The notes under the pieces are model-generated. The model did no database searches and was not told the DNA's origin. It saw nothing but the letters and a program-made list of their open reading frames with translations. A stretch of 34,126 bases of DNA from Candidatus Ozemibacteraceae bacterium (GTDB lineage Bacteria > Muiribacteriota > Ozemobacteria > Ozemobacterales > Ozemobacteraceae): positions 1 to 34,126 of the forward strand of contig CALLCO010000190.1 of the NCBI GenBank assembly GCA_937998695.1, read 5' to 3'. Shown here one piece after another: positions 23,477 through 31,092 of this stretch (position 1 is its first letter; each line of letters opens with the position of its first letter). Position numbers and translations under genes: made by a program.

Positions 23477-26062
23477 TCAGGCGGGCGGGGGGAGGAAATC
23501 GGGGCGGAAGCGCACGGCCAGCAGGGTCTGATCGTCCGGAGGGGGGGTTCCCGCTCGGAAGCGGTCCAGTTCCCCAATCAACGAGGAAAGGGGGAACCCG
23601 CCACCGGTGCGGAGTAGGGTCAGCAACCGGTCCAGGCCAAACATCTCGCCGGCGGGGTTCCGGAGGTCGGTTACCCCGTCAGTGTAGAACAGGAGGCGAT
23701 CTCCCGGCCGGAACGGGATGCGTCGTTCGGAGTAGGTGTGGGGAACGAGGCCGACCGGCACCTCGGGGAAGGTCAGGACGTTGACCTGGCGGATGTTCCC
23801 CTGACCGATGATGGAGAGCACGGGGGTGTGGCCGGCGTTGCTCCAGGTAAAGGTTGCGCTGGCCGGGTCGAGCAGGCCGTAGACCACCGTGATGAAGCGG
23901 CCGTCCGGGATGAGGTCGAGCATGACCTCGTTGAGCCGGTTCATCAGCAGGTGGGGGGCGATGCCGGGAACGGGAAGGGTGCGCAAGGTGGCCCGCAGGA
24001 CCATGGTCAACAGGGCGGCGGACACGTTCTTGCCGCTGACGTCGGCGATCAGCACGCCCAGCCGACCATCCGGGAAGGGGAAGAACTCGTAGAAATCGCC
24101 GCCGACTTCGCTGGCCATGGAGATACGGGCCTCCAGGTCGTAGGCCGGATGGGCGGGCACCGAGGTGGGCAGGGCACTCTCCTGGATCTCCTTGGCGATG
24201 CGGAGCTGGAACGACATCTCCCGTTCCTTCAGCGAGATGACGAGAAGCTCGGCGATCTCCAGCATGGTGGCGAGGTTCTGGACGATGACCGAGAGGAAGA
24301 GATGGTCGGCCGCCCGCAGGATCCCTTGGGAGGGGGTCAGGACGATGTAGAGGAACCCGGCCATCGACCGCATGGGAAGCCGGTCGAGGAGAGGCGTGCG
24401 GATGGCGAGAAAGCCCAGGTCGAGCGTCCGCCCTGCCTGGAGAGGGGGAGGCAATTCGGGCCACCGGGTCAGGGGAAATGAGTCCAGGGAGCCCTGATCG
24501 TGGTCCTCGGCGATGATCGGAGACAGGGCCCGCTCCGGGGCCAGCCAGGTGGCGATGGCCACGTGGTCGGCGGCCGACAAGGGGTACAAGGGTGACCCCG
24601 GGGGTGGGGTGGTGGATCCGAAGGGGTCGCCCATGGGCTGGGCCCGTCCGTCCCCCATTTTGAAGAACCAGGCGAAGACGAGATCGGGAATCTGGGCTCC
24701 CACCAGATCGAGCAGGCGTTGAATCGGCTGGCGGAGAGAGCCGGTGGGATCGGCCCCCGGGTGACTGGGCATCTCGTAGAGCGACGAGAAAATCTGCCGG
24801 ATGCGGGCGATGGTCTGAAAATACCGATGTTGCAGACGGATATGCCGATTGACCTGGCTCACCATGTCGACGAAAGAATGGTCGAGATCCTCGAACTCAG
24901 CGACGATGCAGGGGGGGGCGGGGGGAAGGGGTTCCCCCGGTTTGACCTGGCGAAAACGGGTGCGCAGACGCTCGATGGGGTCGGCCAGCAGGGCCGGGAA
25001 CCAGGCCAGGCCGATGGTGGCCAGCACGAACGAACTGATCAGGAAGACGAACCTCCACCAGAATTTCTCGCGGACCTCGGTCAGGAGGCGGTCGGCGTCG
25101 GTGGTGATGGCTTCCCAGAGGTAGTCGGCCTCGGCCACGATGTGGTCGGCCCCGAGCGAACGGGTCGTCCGCAGGCCTTCGTGCAGTTGCAGCAGGCGTT
25201 CCTCGAGCCCCTGGCGGCCGAACCGCCGGCTCTCGACGAACTGGCGGTAGGTGGAGAACTCGGTCCGGAACCGCTCGATCTCCCGGGCCAGGGGGTGGAT
25301 CACGCCGGGGGTGGACAGGCCCAGAAACCCTGGCAGAAGGGCGGGAAGCAGGCCGGACAGGGCTCGCAGCCGGGCCTCGACGCGCGAGTCGAGCTCGGCG
25401 AGAAGGGAGCGGGACAAGCCCCCGGGCGGTGCTTCCCCCACCATCTGGGCATGCGAGGCGATGTTGGTCTCGACTTCGCGCAGAGTCTCCTGAATGATGC
25501 GCTGGACGGACACGACGGGGATCGGATCGAACCCCGAGGGCCCGCGATCGACCTCTCGGCGGGCGTTGGCGAGGATGGCGGACAGTGAGGCCAGGCGGAG
25601 CGAGAAGGCCTCCTTCCATTCGATGCGGGCCGCGCTTTCCGCCCGCATCATGTTCTGCCATTCCCGCATGCCGGTGTTGAATTCGGCGAACTGGGTGGTG
25701 TAGCTGGCGAGCAGGGATCTGATGATCATCCATTGTGGTTGTCGTGGATGGTCCTGCAGAGCCTCGTCGAGTTCGGCGGCGACGCTGGCGATCCGGTCGA
25801 GCGAGATCTGGGCCTGGACGGGATCGATCGGCAGGCCGCGCAGGAAGCTCTCGTTCCGCAAAGAACCCAGTTGGAACCAGGTGCTTACCAGCCGCTCGTA
25901 GAGACGGCCGAGCACCAGCTCCTGCCGCTGGTCGGTCTCGATGAACGTGGTGAAAGCCCGGAACGACCACAGGCTGAGCACGAGGAAAGAGACGATGAGA
26001 ACGAGGATCGAAGCGAGGAGGGCGGTCAGGATCTGCTTGAACGACTTGGGCCAGAACGCCAT
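23477..26062 (-). CDS. Membrane-bound PP2C (SpoIIE/RsbU-type) phosphatase
   Basis: An 861-residue sensor phosphatase. The first membrane helix is about 12-34, a mostly helical extracytoplasmic sensor region runs to about 335, the second membrane helix is about 336-358, followed by a HAMP-like linker, a GAF-like region and a C-terminal PPM-type phosphatase. Metal and catalytic motifs are intact: SEVGGDFYEFF, IADVSGKN, YTDGVTDL and PDDQT. Such enzymes usually dephosphorylate anti-sigma-factor antagonists (STAS proteins), but no STAS, anti-sigma or sigma gene lies in this window, so its partner is elsewhere. A purine-rich ribosome binding region (GGAGGAAGGGGG) precedes the ATG. It is divided from mltA upstream by an inverted-repeat element. 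Confidence 0.9.
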   Translation of the reverse strand: MAFWPKSFKQILTALLASILVLIVSFLVLSLWSFRAFTTFIETDQRQELVLGRLYERLVSTWFQLGSLRNESFLRGLPIDPVQAQISLDRIASVAAELDEALQDHPRQPQWMIIRSLLASYTTQFAEFNTGMREWQNMMRAESAARIEWKEAFSLRLASLSAILANARREVDRGPSGFDPIPVVSVQRIIQETLREVETNIASHAQMVGEAPPGGLSRSLLAELDSRVEARLRALSGLLPALLPGFLGLSTPGVIHPLAREIERFRTEFSTYRQFVESRRFGRQGLEERLLQLHEGLRTTRSLGADHIVAEADYLWEAITTDADRLLTEVREKFWWRFVFLISSFVLATIGLAWFPALLADPIERLRTRFRQVKPGEPLPPAPPCIVAEFEDLDHSFVDMVSQVNRHIRLQHRYFQTIARIRQIFSSLYEMPSHPGADPTGSLRQPIQRLLDLVGAQIPDLVFAWFFKMGDGRAQPMGDPFGSTTPPPGSPLYPLSAADHVAIATWLAPERALSPIIAEDHDQGSLDSFPLTRWPELPPPLQAGRTLDLGFLAIRTPLLDRLPMRSMAGFLYIVLTPSQGILRAADHLFLSVIVQNLATMLEIAELLVISLKEREMSFQLRIAKEIQESALPTSVPAHPAYDLEARISMASEVGGDFYEFFPFPDGRLGVLIADVSGKNVSAALLTMVLRATLRTLPVPGIAPHLLMNRLNEVMLDLIPDGRFITVVYGLLDPASATFTWSNAGHTPVLSIIGQGNIRQVNVLTFPEVPVGLVPHTYSERRIPFRPGDRLLFYTDGVTDLRNPAGEMFGLDRLLTLLRTGGGFPLSSLIGELDRFRAGTPPPDDQTLLAVRFRPDFLPPPA

Positions 26063-26125
26063 GGCCTGCCCCCTTCCTCCTCTCCCCGGGATAAGTCACC
26101 CATCCAGTCTACCGCTTCTCTCTCC

Positions 26126-26316
26126 CGTTCCACAAACCTCATTCTGTGTGAAAAGGATGTGTCCCGGCGGCGAAGGCCATCAGAACGAGCTTTGCCGCAT
26201 GCCTTCGATACTCGTTCTGCGTCGGTCAATGTCGCGCGGGTCCGCCAAAGGGCCTTCCCGAAATCGTTTTCGAAGGGGACACAAAGATTGTGAACAGAAA
26301 TTCGGTTTGTGGAACG
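26126..26316. repeat. 191 bp inverted-repeat element between mltA and the phosphatase
   Basis: CGTTCCACAAACC at the left end and GGTTTGTGGAACG at the right are perfectly complementary (13 bp). Complementarity continues inwards as TTCTGT, a ten-base unpaired stretch and TGTGTCCC (26158-26165 with 26276-26283), and a second nested pair CAGAACGAG / CTCGTTCTG (26181-26189, 26211-26219). It fills almost the entire 258 bp gap. It may be a MITE or a large structured RNA. Confidence 0.7.
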
Positions 26317-26320
26317 AGGG

Positions 26321-27526
26321 TCAGCGGGCGAGGACCAGCCAGACTCGGCCGTAGTGGTGCAGGTCGCCGGCCCGGTCGCCGGCGGCGGTGCCGAGACCGA
26401 AGAAGAGGTCGAGGTGGCCGGGGCCCTTGATGGCGCCGCCAATGTCGTGGGCGAACAGCAGGCGCCACTCGTGGCCGATCAGGCGGCCGTGGGTGTCAAG
26501 GACGGGCACCTCGGCCAGCATGATGGTGCCGGCCGGCATGATGGCCGGGTCGGCGGCCACCGAGGCGCCGGGGATCAGCGGAATGCCCGCCGCCCCCGTA
26601 GGGGTTTTCGTCATCTCCTTGAAGAAGACGTAGGACGGGTTCTGATCGAGCAGGGCCATGTCTTCGGGGTGGGCGCGCATCCAGTCGCGGATGGCGCGCA
26701 AGCTGATCTTGTCGGCGGGAATGCTGCCGCGCTCGACCAGCAGGCGGCCCAGGCTCTTGTAGGGATGACCGTTGCCGCTGTCGTAGGCCGCCCAGATCTC
26801 GCGACCGTCCTGGAAGCGCAAGCGGCCCGAGCCCTGCACCTGCAGGAAGTAGACGGCCAGCAGATCGTCCGACCAGGCCAGTTCGAGGCCGCGCCCCGCC
26901 AGCGCCCCCTTCTTGTCGATCTCCTCGCGGGTCGGCAGAGGTTTGGGCAGGCCCTTGGGGGCGCGATAGAGCGGGAAGCGGAACCGCTCGTCGGGCTGGG
27001 CGGCGACCTCGAGCCGCGGGATGAAGTAGCCCGTGAACTGGACGTTCCCCTTGCCGTCCTCGCCTTGGCTGCGATAGAGCTTGAAGGGGAAGCCCTTCCC
27101 CGGCTTGCCGGAGCGCAGCCAGGCGTCGACGGCGCGGGCCGTCCGTTCGAGGTCGGCCCCGGACACGGTCAGGTTGCCGACCTTGACGGTCTTCTGGGTG
27201 GCATAACGGCGGGCGACCGCGCGGTTGGCCCGGGCGGCGAAGCGGGCGGCGTCGCTGCGCGGCGGGGTGACCGTGGGCGGCTGGCGTTCCGCTTCCCAGG
27301 CCAGCTTCTGCGCGGGCCCAGGGCGCTTGCCGTCGCCGGCGAAGTCGTAGCCCCGCCCGGTCTGGGCCTGTAGAGCGGGGGTGAGGCAGAGCAGGGCCAT
27401 GATGACCCAACCCGCCCACCCGACCAACCCCGGTGCACGGGTGGAGAGGGAAAGCCGCGGGGTGGCCCGCCGGGGAGAGGGGTGGCCAGCGTTGGCGCGA
27501 GTGGATAGAGATCGGGTGATCGACAT
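26321..27526 (-). CDS. mltA: Lytic murein transglycosylase, MltA type
   Basis: A 401-residue enzyme that cleaves the MurNAc-GlcNAc bond of peptidoglycan. MltA-domain motifs are present: FTGYFIPRLEV, FLQVQGSGRLRFQDG and VFFKE. The 3D domain follows with FAHDIGGAIKGPGHLDLFFG, where the Asp in HLDLFF corresponds to the catalytic Asp of E. coli MltA. The N-terminus is a long, basic signal sequence with a hydrophobic core (WVIMALLCLTPALQA). There is no convincing lipobox, so unlike E. coli MltA it may be soluble in the periplasm or anchored. GGAGGG lies eight bases before the ATG. Its presence argues for a diderm host. Confidence 0.93.
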   Translation of the reverse strand: MSITRSLSTRANAGHPSPRRATPRLSLSTRAPGLVGWAGWVIMALLCLTPALQAQTGRGYDFAGDGKRPGPAQKLAWEAERQPPTVTPPRSDAARFAARANRAVARRYATQKTVKVGNLTVSGADLERTARAVDAWLRSGKPGKGFPFKLYRSQGEDGKGNVQFTGYFIPRLEVAAQPDERFRFPLYRAPKGLPKPLPTREEIDKKGALAGRGLELAWSDDLLAVYFLQVQGSGRLRFQDGREIWAAYDSGNGHPYKSLGRLLVERGSIPADKISLRAIRDWMRAHPEDMALLDQNPSYVFFKEMTKTPTGAAGIPLIPGASVAADPAIMPAGTIMLAEVPVLDTHGRLIGHEWRLLFAHDIGGAIKGPGHLDLFFGLGTAAGDRAGDLHHYGRVWLVLAR

Positions 27527-27719
27527 GGGGTTCGCCCTCCGGATTTGGATTGCCTGCGGGTGGATGACCCGCGTCAGTGTAGTGGAACCGGGCTGAGTTG
27601 ACTAGAGGGGAAAGAGGGGGGAAAGTGGGCATTCTAGCATGGGTACAGATGGCTTCTGACAAGAAACCTGAGTCGCTGCCAGCTCAGGAGCCGCATCACC
27701 TCGCATCTCGTGGCAAGAT
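27527..27719. other. Region upstream of mltA
   Basis: No gene seen. A minus-strand TACACT near 27575 could be a -10 box, without a good -35. It opens a 739 bp gene-poor interval (27527-28265). Confidence 0.3.
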
Positions 27720-27839
27720 GAGCCTGTTGCGCGAATGCCCAAAACAGCCCATTTTCAGGTACCGTCCATTCGGAGATGCCGATCTGATCAGGAGCATTAT
27801 GTACACGACGAATAAAAACCCGATTCATGCAGCAGGCCC
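27720..27839 (-). mobile_element. R element, copy 5, with target duplication
   Basis: A 118-120 bp copy, orientation as copy 2: GAGCCTGTTGCGCGAATGCC at the left, GATTCATGCAGCAGGCC at the right. It is flanked by perfect 7-base direct repeats CAAGATG (27714-27720 and 27839-27845), which overlap the outermost bases and make the element proper 27721-27838. This is the best evidence that the family moves by transposition and that this copy is recent. Confidence 0.88.
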
Positions 27840-28265
27840 AAGATGCGCTCGGAATGTGTCGGGTGTGACCCAACGGCAATGTACTCATTTTTTTCGGAAC
27901 TCTTCATCAATAGGGCGCTTGGGGCCATGGAACAAAAGTTGCGTACTTTTCCCAAGAACTAACTCCCATTTGATTTTCGCACGACACGGCAACTCTTTCG
28001 CAAAGCCGGCTTCAAGACCAAAACTAAAGGAGGTTTCTCGAATGCATGAGGAAATGTAGCCCGGCTCATGTGTACATTCCCGGAATTTCGCTTGGGATCA
28101 TGTTTTCAGCGGTATCTACATGGTTTCCAGGTCACACCCCCTTCCCGGGGGCCTTGTGCAACAGCCCCGCCTCCGCCAAGACCCCAGTGCTCCAGGCGCT
28201 TGAACCCATCGATGACCTTCAGGGTGTCGGAATCAGGGGATGGAAAGGTTCCGCGGGCTGTCTCC
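27840..28265. other. AT-richer intergenic region with strong orphan ribosome binding site
   Basis: AAAGGAGG (about 28028-28035) is a strong ribosome binding site in good position for ATG 28042, which runs only five codons (MHEEM, stop). A second ATG at 28046 opens a frame to 28315 (89 codons) without a recognisable domain, running into the end of the convergent ATPase gene. It could be a broken gene start or a leader peptide. No RNA gene seen. Confidence 0.35.
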
Positions 28266-29447
28266 TCAAGATGTGGCGGAAGGGCGTCGCCTCGCTAGCA
28301 GAGGAATGCGGTTGAGGGCTTCGGCGAGGGGAAGGGCTTCGTTCTCCTGACCGAGAGCGATGGTTTCTTCGCCTGGATAGACGATCCAGCGATGCTTGAT
28401 GGAGAGGTCGTCGCAGGCAAGAAAGAACCCTTTGGCGGGTCGGGGGTGGGAGATATTCGCCTTGCACTCGATGGCCACGAAGGGCTGGCCCTGCCGCAGG
28501 AGGAGCAGATCGATCTCCGCGCCGGCGGAAGTCCGCCAGAAGCTCGTTTCCCAGCCCCGGGGGAGGATGGCCTCTACCTGTTGGAGGACGAAGCCTTCCC
28601 ATGAGGCCCCAATGACTGGGTGAGTCTGAAGGTCGAGGCGGGCCTCCAGGTTCAGGAGGGCATGCAGAAGGCCGGAGTCGGCCAGGAACACCTTGGGCGA
28701 TTTGACCAGGCGCTTGCCGAGATTGGTGAAGAATGGCATCACCCGCCGAACCAACAAGGTCTGCAACATGGCATCCAGATACCGCCCGGCGGTTGTGGCC
28801 CCGATGCCAAGGCTGCGGGCGAGTTGGGAGCCATTCCACACCTGGCCGTGAAGATGGGCGAGCATCAGGAGGAAGCGGCGCATTCGCTCGGGAGGCAAAT
28901 CGAAGCCAAGAAGGCGCAGGTCGCGTTCGACGAGGTCGGCCATGTAGGCGGTCCGCCATGCCAGGCTCGTGGCGTCGTCGATGGCCCCGAAGGATGGAGG
29001 GAAACCGCCGCGGAGCCACAGCCGGTCCTGGTGTGCGGGGCCGGTTTCCGGGAGGGAAAGCGGGTGGAGGATGACCGTCTGGTTGCGGCCGGCCAGGCTT
29101 TCGGCTGCCTGCCGGCGGAGGTCCGGGGAGGCGGAGCCCAGGAGGAGGAACCGGCCGGGGCGACGGTCCTCGTCGATGAGCACCCGGAGAGCGGGGAAGA
29201 GATCTTCCATCCGTTGGGCTTCGTCGATGACAACCAGCCGGTTTGCCTGGCCCCCCAACGTGGCCATGGGGTCTTCCAGGGCCAGGCGGTGGCGGGGGTT
29301 TTCCAGGTCGAACACGACGCCTCCCACGTGGTCGGCGATCTTTCGGGCGAGGGTGGTCTTGCCGGTCTGCCTGGCCCCGACCATAGTGACGGCGGGGAAC
29401 CGCGCCAGCGCCTGGTGGATCTTCTGTTCGAGGTGACGTGGAATCAT
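28266..29447 (-). CDS. AAA+ ATPase with DUF4143
   Basis: A 393-residue protein of the common AAA_14/DUF4143 family. Walker A is GARQTGKTT (24-32) and Walker B is VVIDEAQR (about 92-99). RFLLLGSAS resembles a sensor motif. The middle is helical with a winged-helix-like part (LARSLGIGATTAGRYLDAM). The C-terminal part has AEIDLLLLRQG...IECKA, the D...ExK pattern of PD-(D/E)XK nuclease-like folds. The cellular role is poorly known; such genes are often in accessory regions and vary between strains, which fits the nearby transposase remnant and repeats. The start is taken at 29447 (MIPRHLEQ), seven bases after GGGGAGG, not at 29462. Confidence 0.85.
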   Translation of the reverse strand: MIPRHLEQKIHQALARFPAVTMVGARQTGKTTLARKIADHVGGVVFDLENPRHRLALEDPMATLGGQANRLVVIDEAQRMEDLFPALRVLIDEDRRPGRFLLLGSASPDLRRQAAESLAGRNQTVILHPLSLPETGPAHQDRLWLRGGFPPSFGAIDDATSLAWRTAYMADLVERDLRLLGFDLPPERMRRFLLMLAHLHGQVWNGSQLARSLGIGATTAGRYLDAMLQTLLVRRVMPFFTNLGKRLVKSPKVFLADSGLLHALLNLEARLDLQTHPVIGASWEGFVLQQVEAILPRGWETSFWRTSAGAEIDLLLLRQGQPFVAIECKANISHPRPAKGFFLACDDLSIKHRWIVYPGEETIALGQENEALPLAEALNRIPLLARRRPSATS

Positions 29448-29473
29448 CGTGGGCCTCCCCATCCTTACATAGA

Positions 29474-29502
29474 AAAATAACCGCTTGGTGGCGAATATGC
29501 AA
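29474..29502 (-). promoter_or_regulatory. Possible promoter of the DUF4143 ATPase gene
   Basis: Minus strand: TTGCAT (29502-29497), 17-base spacer, TATTTT (29479-29474), about 25 bases before the start codon. Confidence 0.45.
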
Positions 29503-29503
29503 G

Positions 29504-29540
29504 GAAGAAATCGCCGACGGTTCGGTGGGGAGATTTTTGG
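29504..29540. repeat. Imperfect direct repeat upstream of the ATPase, unit 1
   Basis: Core GAAGAAATCGCC...GGTGGGGAGATTTT. It matches 29580-29616 with about five or six mismatches in 37 bases and a 76 bp period, next to the predicted promoter. Confidence 0.6.
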
Positions 29541-29579
29541 CCAATGGCTACGTGAACGTGACCTCGAACAGTGCTACAC

Positions 29580-29616
29580 GAAGAAATCGCCCATGGTTTC
29601 GTGGGGAGATTTTGGG
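29580..29616. repeat. Imperfect direct repeat upstream of the ATPase, unit 2
   Basis: Second unit (GAAGAAATCGCCCATGG...GTGGGGAGATTTT). It may be a binding-site pair or a remnant of a duplication; nothing else is seen between 29541 and 29703. Confidence 0.6.
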
Positions 29617-29703
29617 TTTGACGGTGGGATCAGGCCAGGGTCAAGAGGGAAGACATCGGACCGCTTCTCCTGTGATAGGTTCTGGAACCACACTTTGACC
29701 GAC

Positions 29704-29860
29704 GTTTCGCCGTTGTCATTTCTCGGGCTACGGAAACGTTGTTGGGAAGAGCATCCTCGAATGGCGGGGGTGTAATGGAACGGGCTCTTCTGTCACCCAG
29801 AGGGGGCCAAATAGGCGATCCCCAAGGCAGTTATGAGATCTCGTTGGATCGAAGAACATG
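29704..29860 (-). repeat. Dispersed repeat S, copy 2
   Basis: Matches 3734-3896. The minus-strand 43-codon ORF (29859 to 29728, MFFDPTRSHNC...) has the same start and stop as in copy 1. It overlaps the end of the transposase remnant in a different frame. Confidence 0.75.
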
Positions 29861-30095
29861 CGGTGAGCCGACGTTCCGCCTTCTGGGGCCCCCAAGCCAG
29901 GATGGCTTCCTTGGGGGATTGATTGGCTTGGATCTTCTGCAGGATATCCTCGGCTGACCCGAGATAGATCTGTTTGGTCATGACCTTGGATGGTCCCGTC
30001 CTATTCGTCTTGCCGGGGGTCTCCTTGGCACGCCAGGAGCGTTGGAAGTAGGAGTAGACCCGACCGCTTATGGTTCGCCCGAGGATGGAAGCCAT
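29793..30095 (-). pseudogene. Truncated IS1634-like transposase
   Basis: The N-terminus looks intact: AGGAGG six bases before ATG 30095, then MASILGRTISGRVYSYFQRS, basic residues and VMTKQIYLGSAEDILQKI, the pattern seen at the start of IS1634-type DDE transposases (reading ...RQ-YLG-ADEIL). After about 65 residues the similarity is lost and the frame ends at 100 codons, against about 500 or more for a complete enzyme. No catalytic domain remains. Family assignment rests on this N-terminal pattern only. Confidence 0.55.
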
Positions 30096-30647
30096 GGGCG
30101 CCTCCTGTATACCTACAAATAGTAGATAAAAAGGCTATCATAATGGCAAGAATGGATAAAATGTTACATGTACACTTTTAGCCTGTGGCAACGACGTTCA
30201 GAAGCGACTTCGTCAGCTAGGAGATGAGACAACGGCGAAACTACGGTCCAAGACACGCTTCAGGGGAAGAAACGAATCAGGCAGGAACAACCCACCCGAG
30301 GTCTTCAAACGAGTGGAAAGGGTGTCGTTTCAGGAGACCAGACCGGTGATCACGAAAAGGGACCACCGGCGGAGAAGTCAGCCACTGCCTCGAAGACGCC
30401 GGGAAGTCATACGACAGGGAAGACAACCACCAGGAAATCCAGTTCTGATCAGGGGAGCCACCAAAGCCTGATCGGCCACCCAGGCCCAGATTCACTCCCG
30501 CGGGGATCCCCCCTGGCGGGTTTTCTGTCTCTGGCAAACGAAAGGCCCAAACCCGCAGACACCCCCTGAAATCAGCCAAGTCCCCCAAGAACCGTGCTCC
30601 GGTCACCCGGAAAAAGCCTGCTCACGCTCAATTCCTGAGAAACAAGA
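30096..30647. other. Intergenic region between transposase remnant and tRNA-Gly
   Basis: No gene recognised. A hairpin CCCGC...GCGGG (30497-30520) followed by TTTT on the plus strand looks like a terminator, but no plus-strand gene precedes it; an unrecognised RNA in the purine-rich stretch from about 30200 is possible. Minus-strand ORFs here have no known domain. Confidence 0.35.
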
Positions 30648-30678
30648 AACCCCGGATTCCATCAAGGTTTCCGGGGTT
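30648..30678. terminator. Terminator of the tRNA-Gly gene
   Basis: AACCCCGGA and TCCGGGGTT form a nine-pair stem with a 13-base loop. T-rich sequence follows on both strands, so it can work in both directions. It lies just after the tRNA 3' end. Confidence 0.75.
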
Positions 30679-30686
30679 TTTCCAAG

Positions 30687-30759
30687 AGCGGGAAACGAGG
30701 GTCGAACTCGCGACATCCAGCTTGGGAAGCTGGCGCTCTACCAACTGAGCTATTCCCGC
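30687..30759 (-). tRNA. tRNA-Gly (anticodon CCC)
   Basis: 73 nt cloverleaf on the minus strand. Acceptor GCGGGAA pairs with TTCCCGC; D arm TAGCTCAGTTGGTAGAGC; anticodon stem CCAGC/GCTGG with loop TTCCCAA, giving anticodon CCC; T arm with GAGTTCGACCCTC-type sequence. Discriminator U73 is the expected identity base for bacterial tRNA-Gly. CCA is not encoded, so it must be added after transcription. Confidence 0.95.
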
Positions 30760-30769
30760 GGACGGGGAA

Positions 30770-30799
30770 ATCTTACCACAGGCGGCGGGGAGGATGCAA
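30770..30799 (-). promoter_or_regulatory. Promoter of tRNA-Gly
   Basis: Minus strand: TTGCAT (30799-30794), 18-base spacer, TAAGAT (30775-30770), ten bases before the mature tRNA 5' end. Confidence 0.6.
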
Positions 30800-31092
30800 G
30801 ACCCTGCAGGGGGGTATGTCGCGACCCTTCCGGCCACCGAGTGGCGTCAGCGAGGCGGGGGCTGGCGGTCGAGCAGGCGAAAGACGAAGACTTCCAGCGG
30901 AGTCAGGCAGAACCTTGGCACCGGTCCGCCGGTCCTGCGGGCATTTCGGGGGAAAGAGGCCCCGGCAAATCCGACGAGGCGGGCTTCCCAACGAAAAGTC
31001 CCGGAATCGACATCGCCCCCAGGGAGGAGGTGGTAGGTGGACGCCTCCGCCGCTGAACACGACTCCGACGCGAAGGATGGCGGAGGAGCACC
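30800..31092. other. Intergenic region downstream of the zinc-finger gene
   Basis: No gene, RNA or repeat recognised. Short Pro/Arg-rich ORFs on both strands look non-coding. Confidence 0.35.

Noticed and set aside
30200-30500. A structured RNA (RNase P, SRP or 6S) before the hairpin at 30497
   Set aside because: None of the conserved cores of these RNAs can be found; only the terminator-like hairpin supports it.
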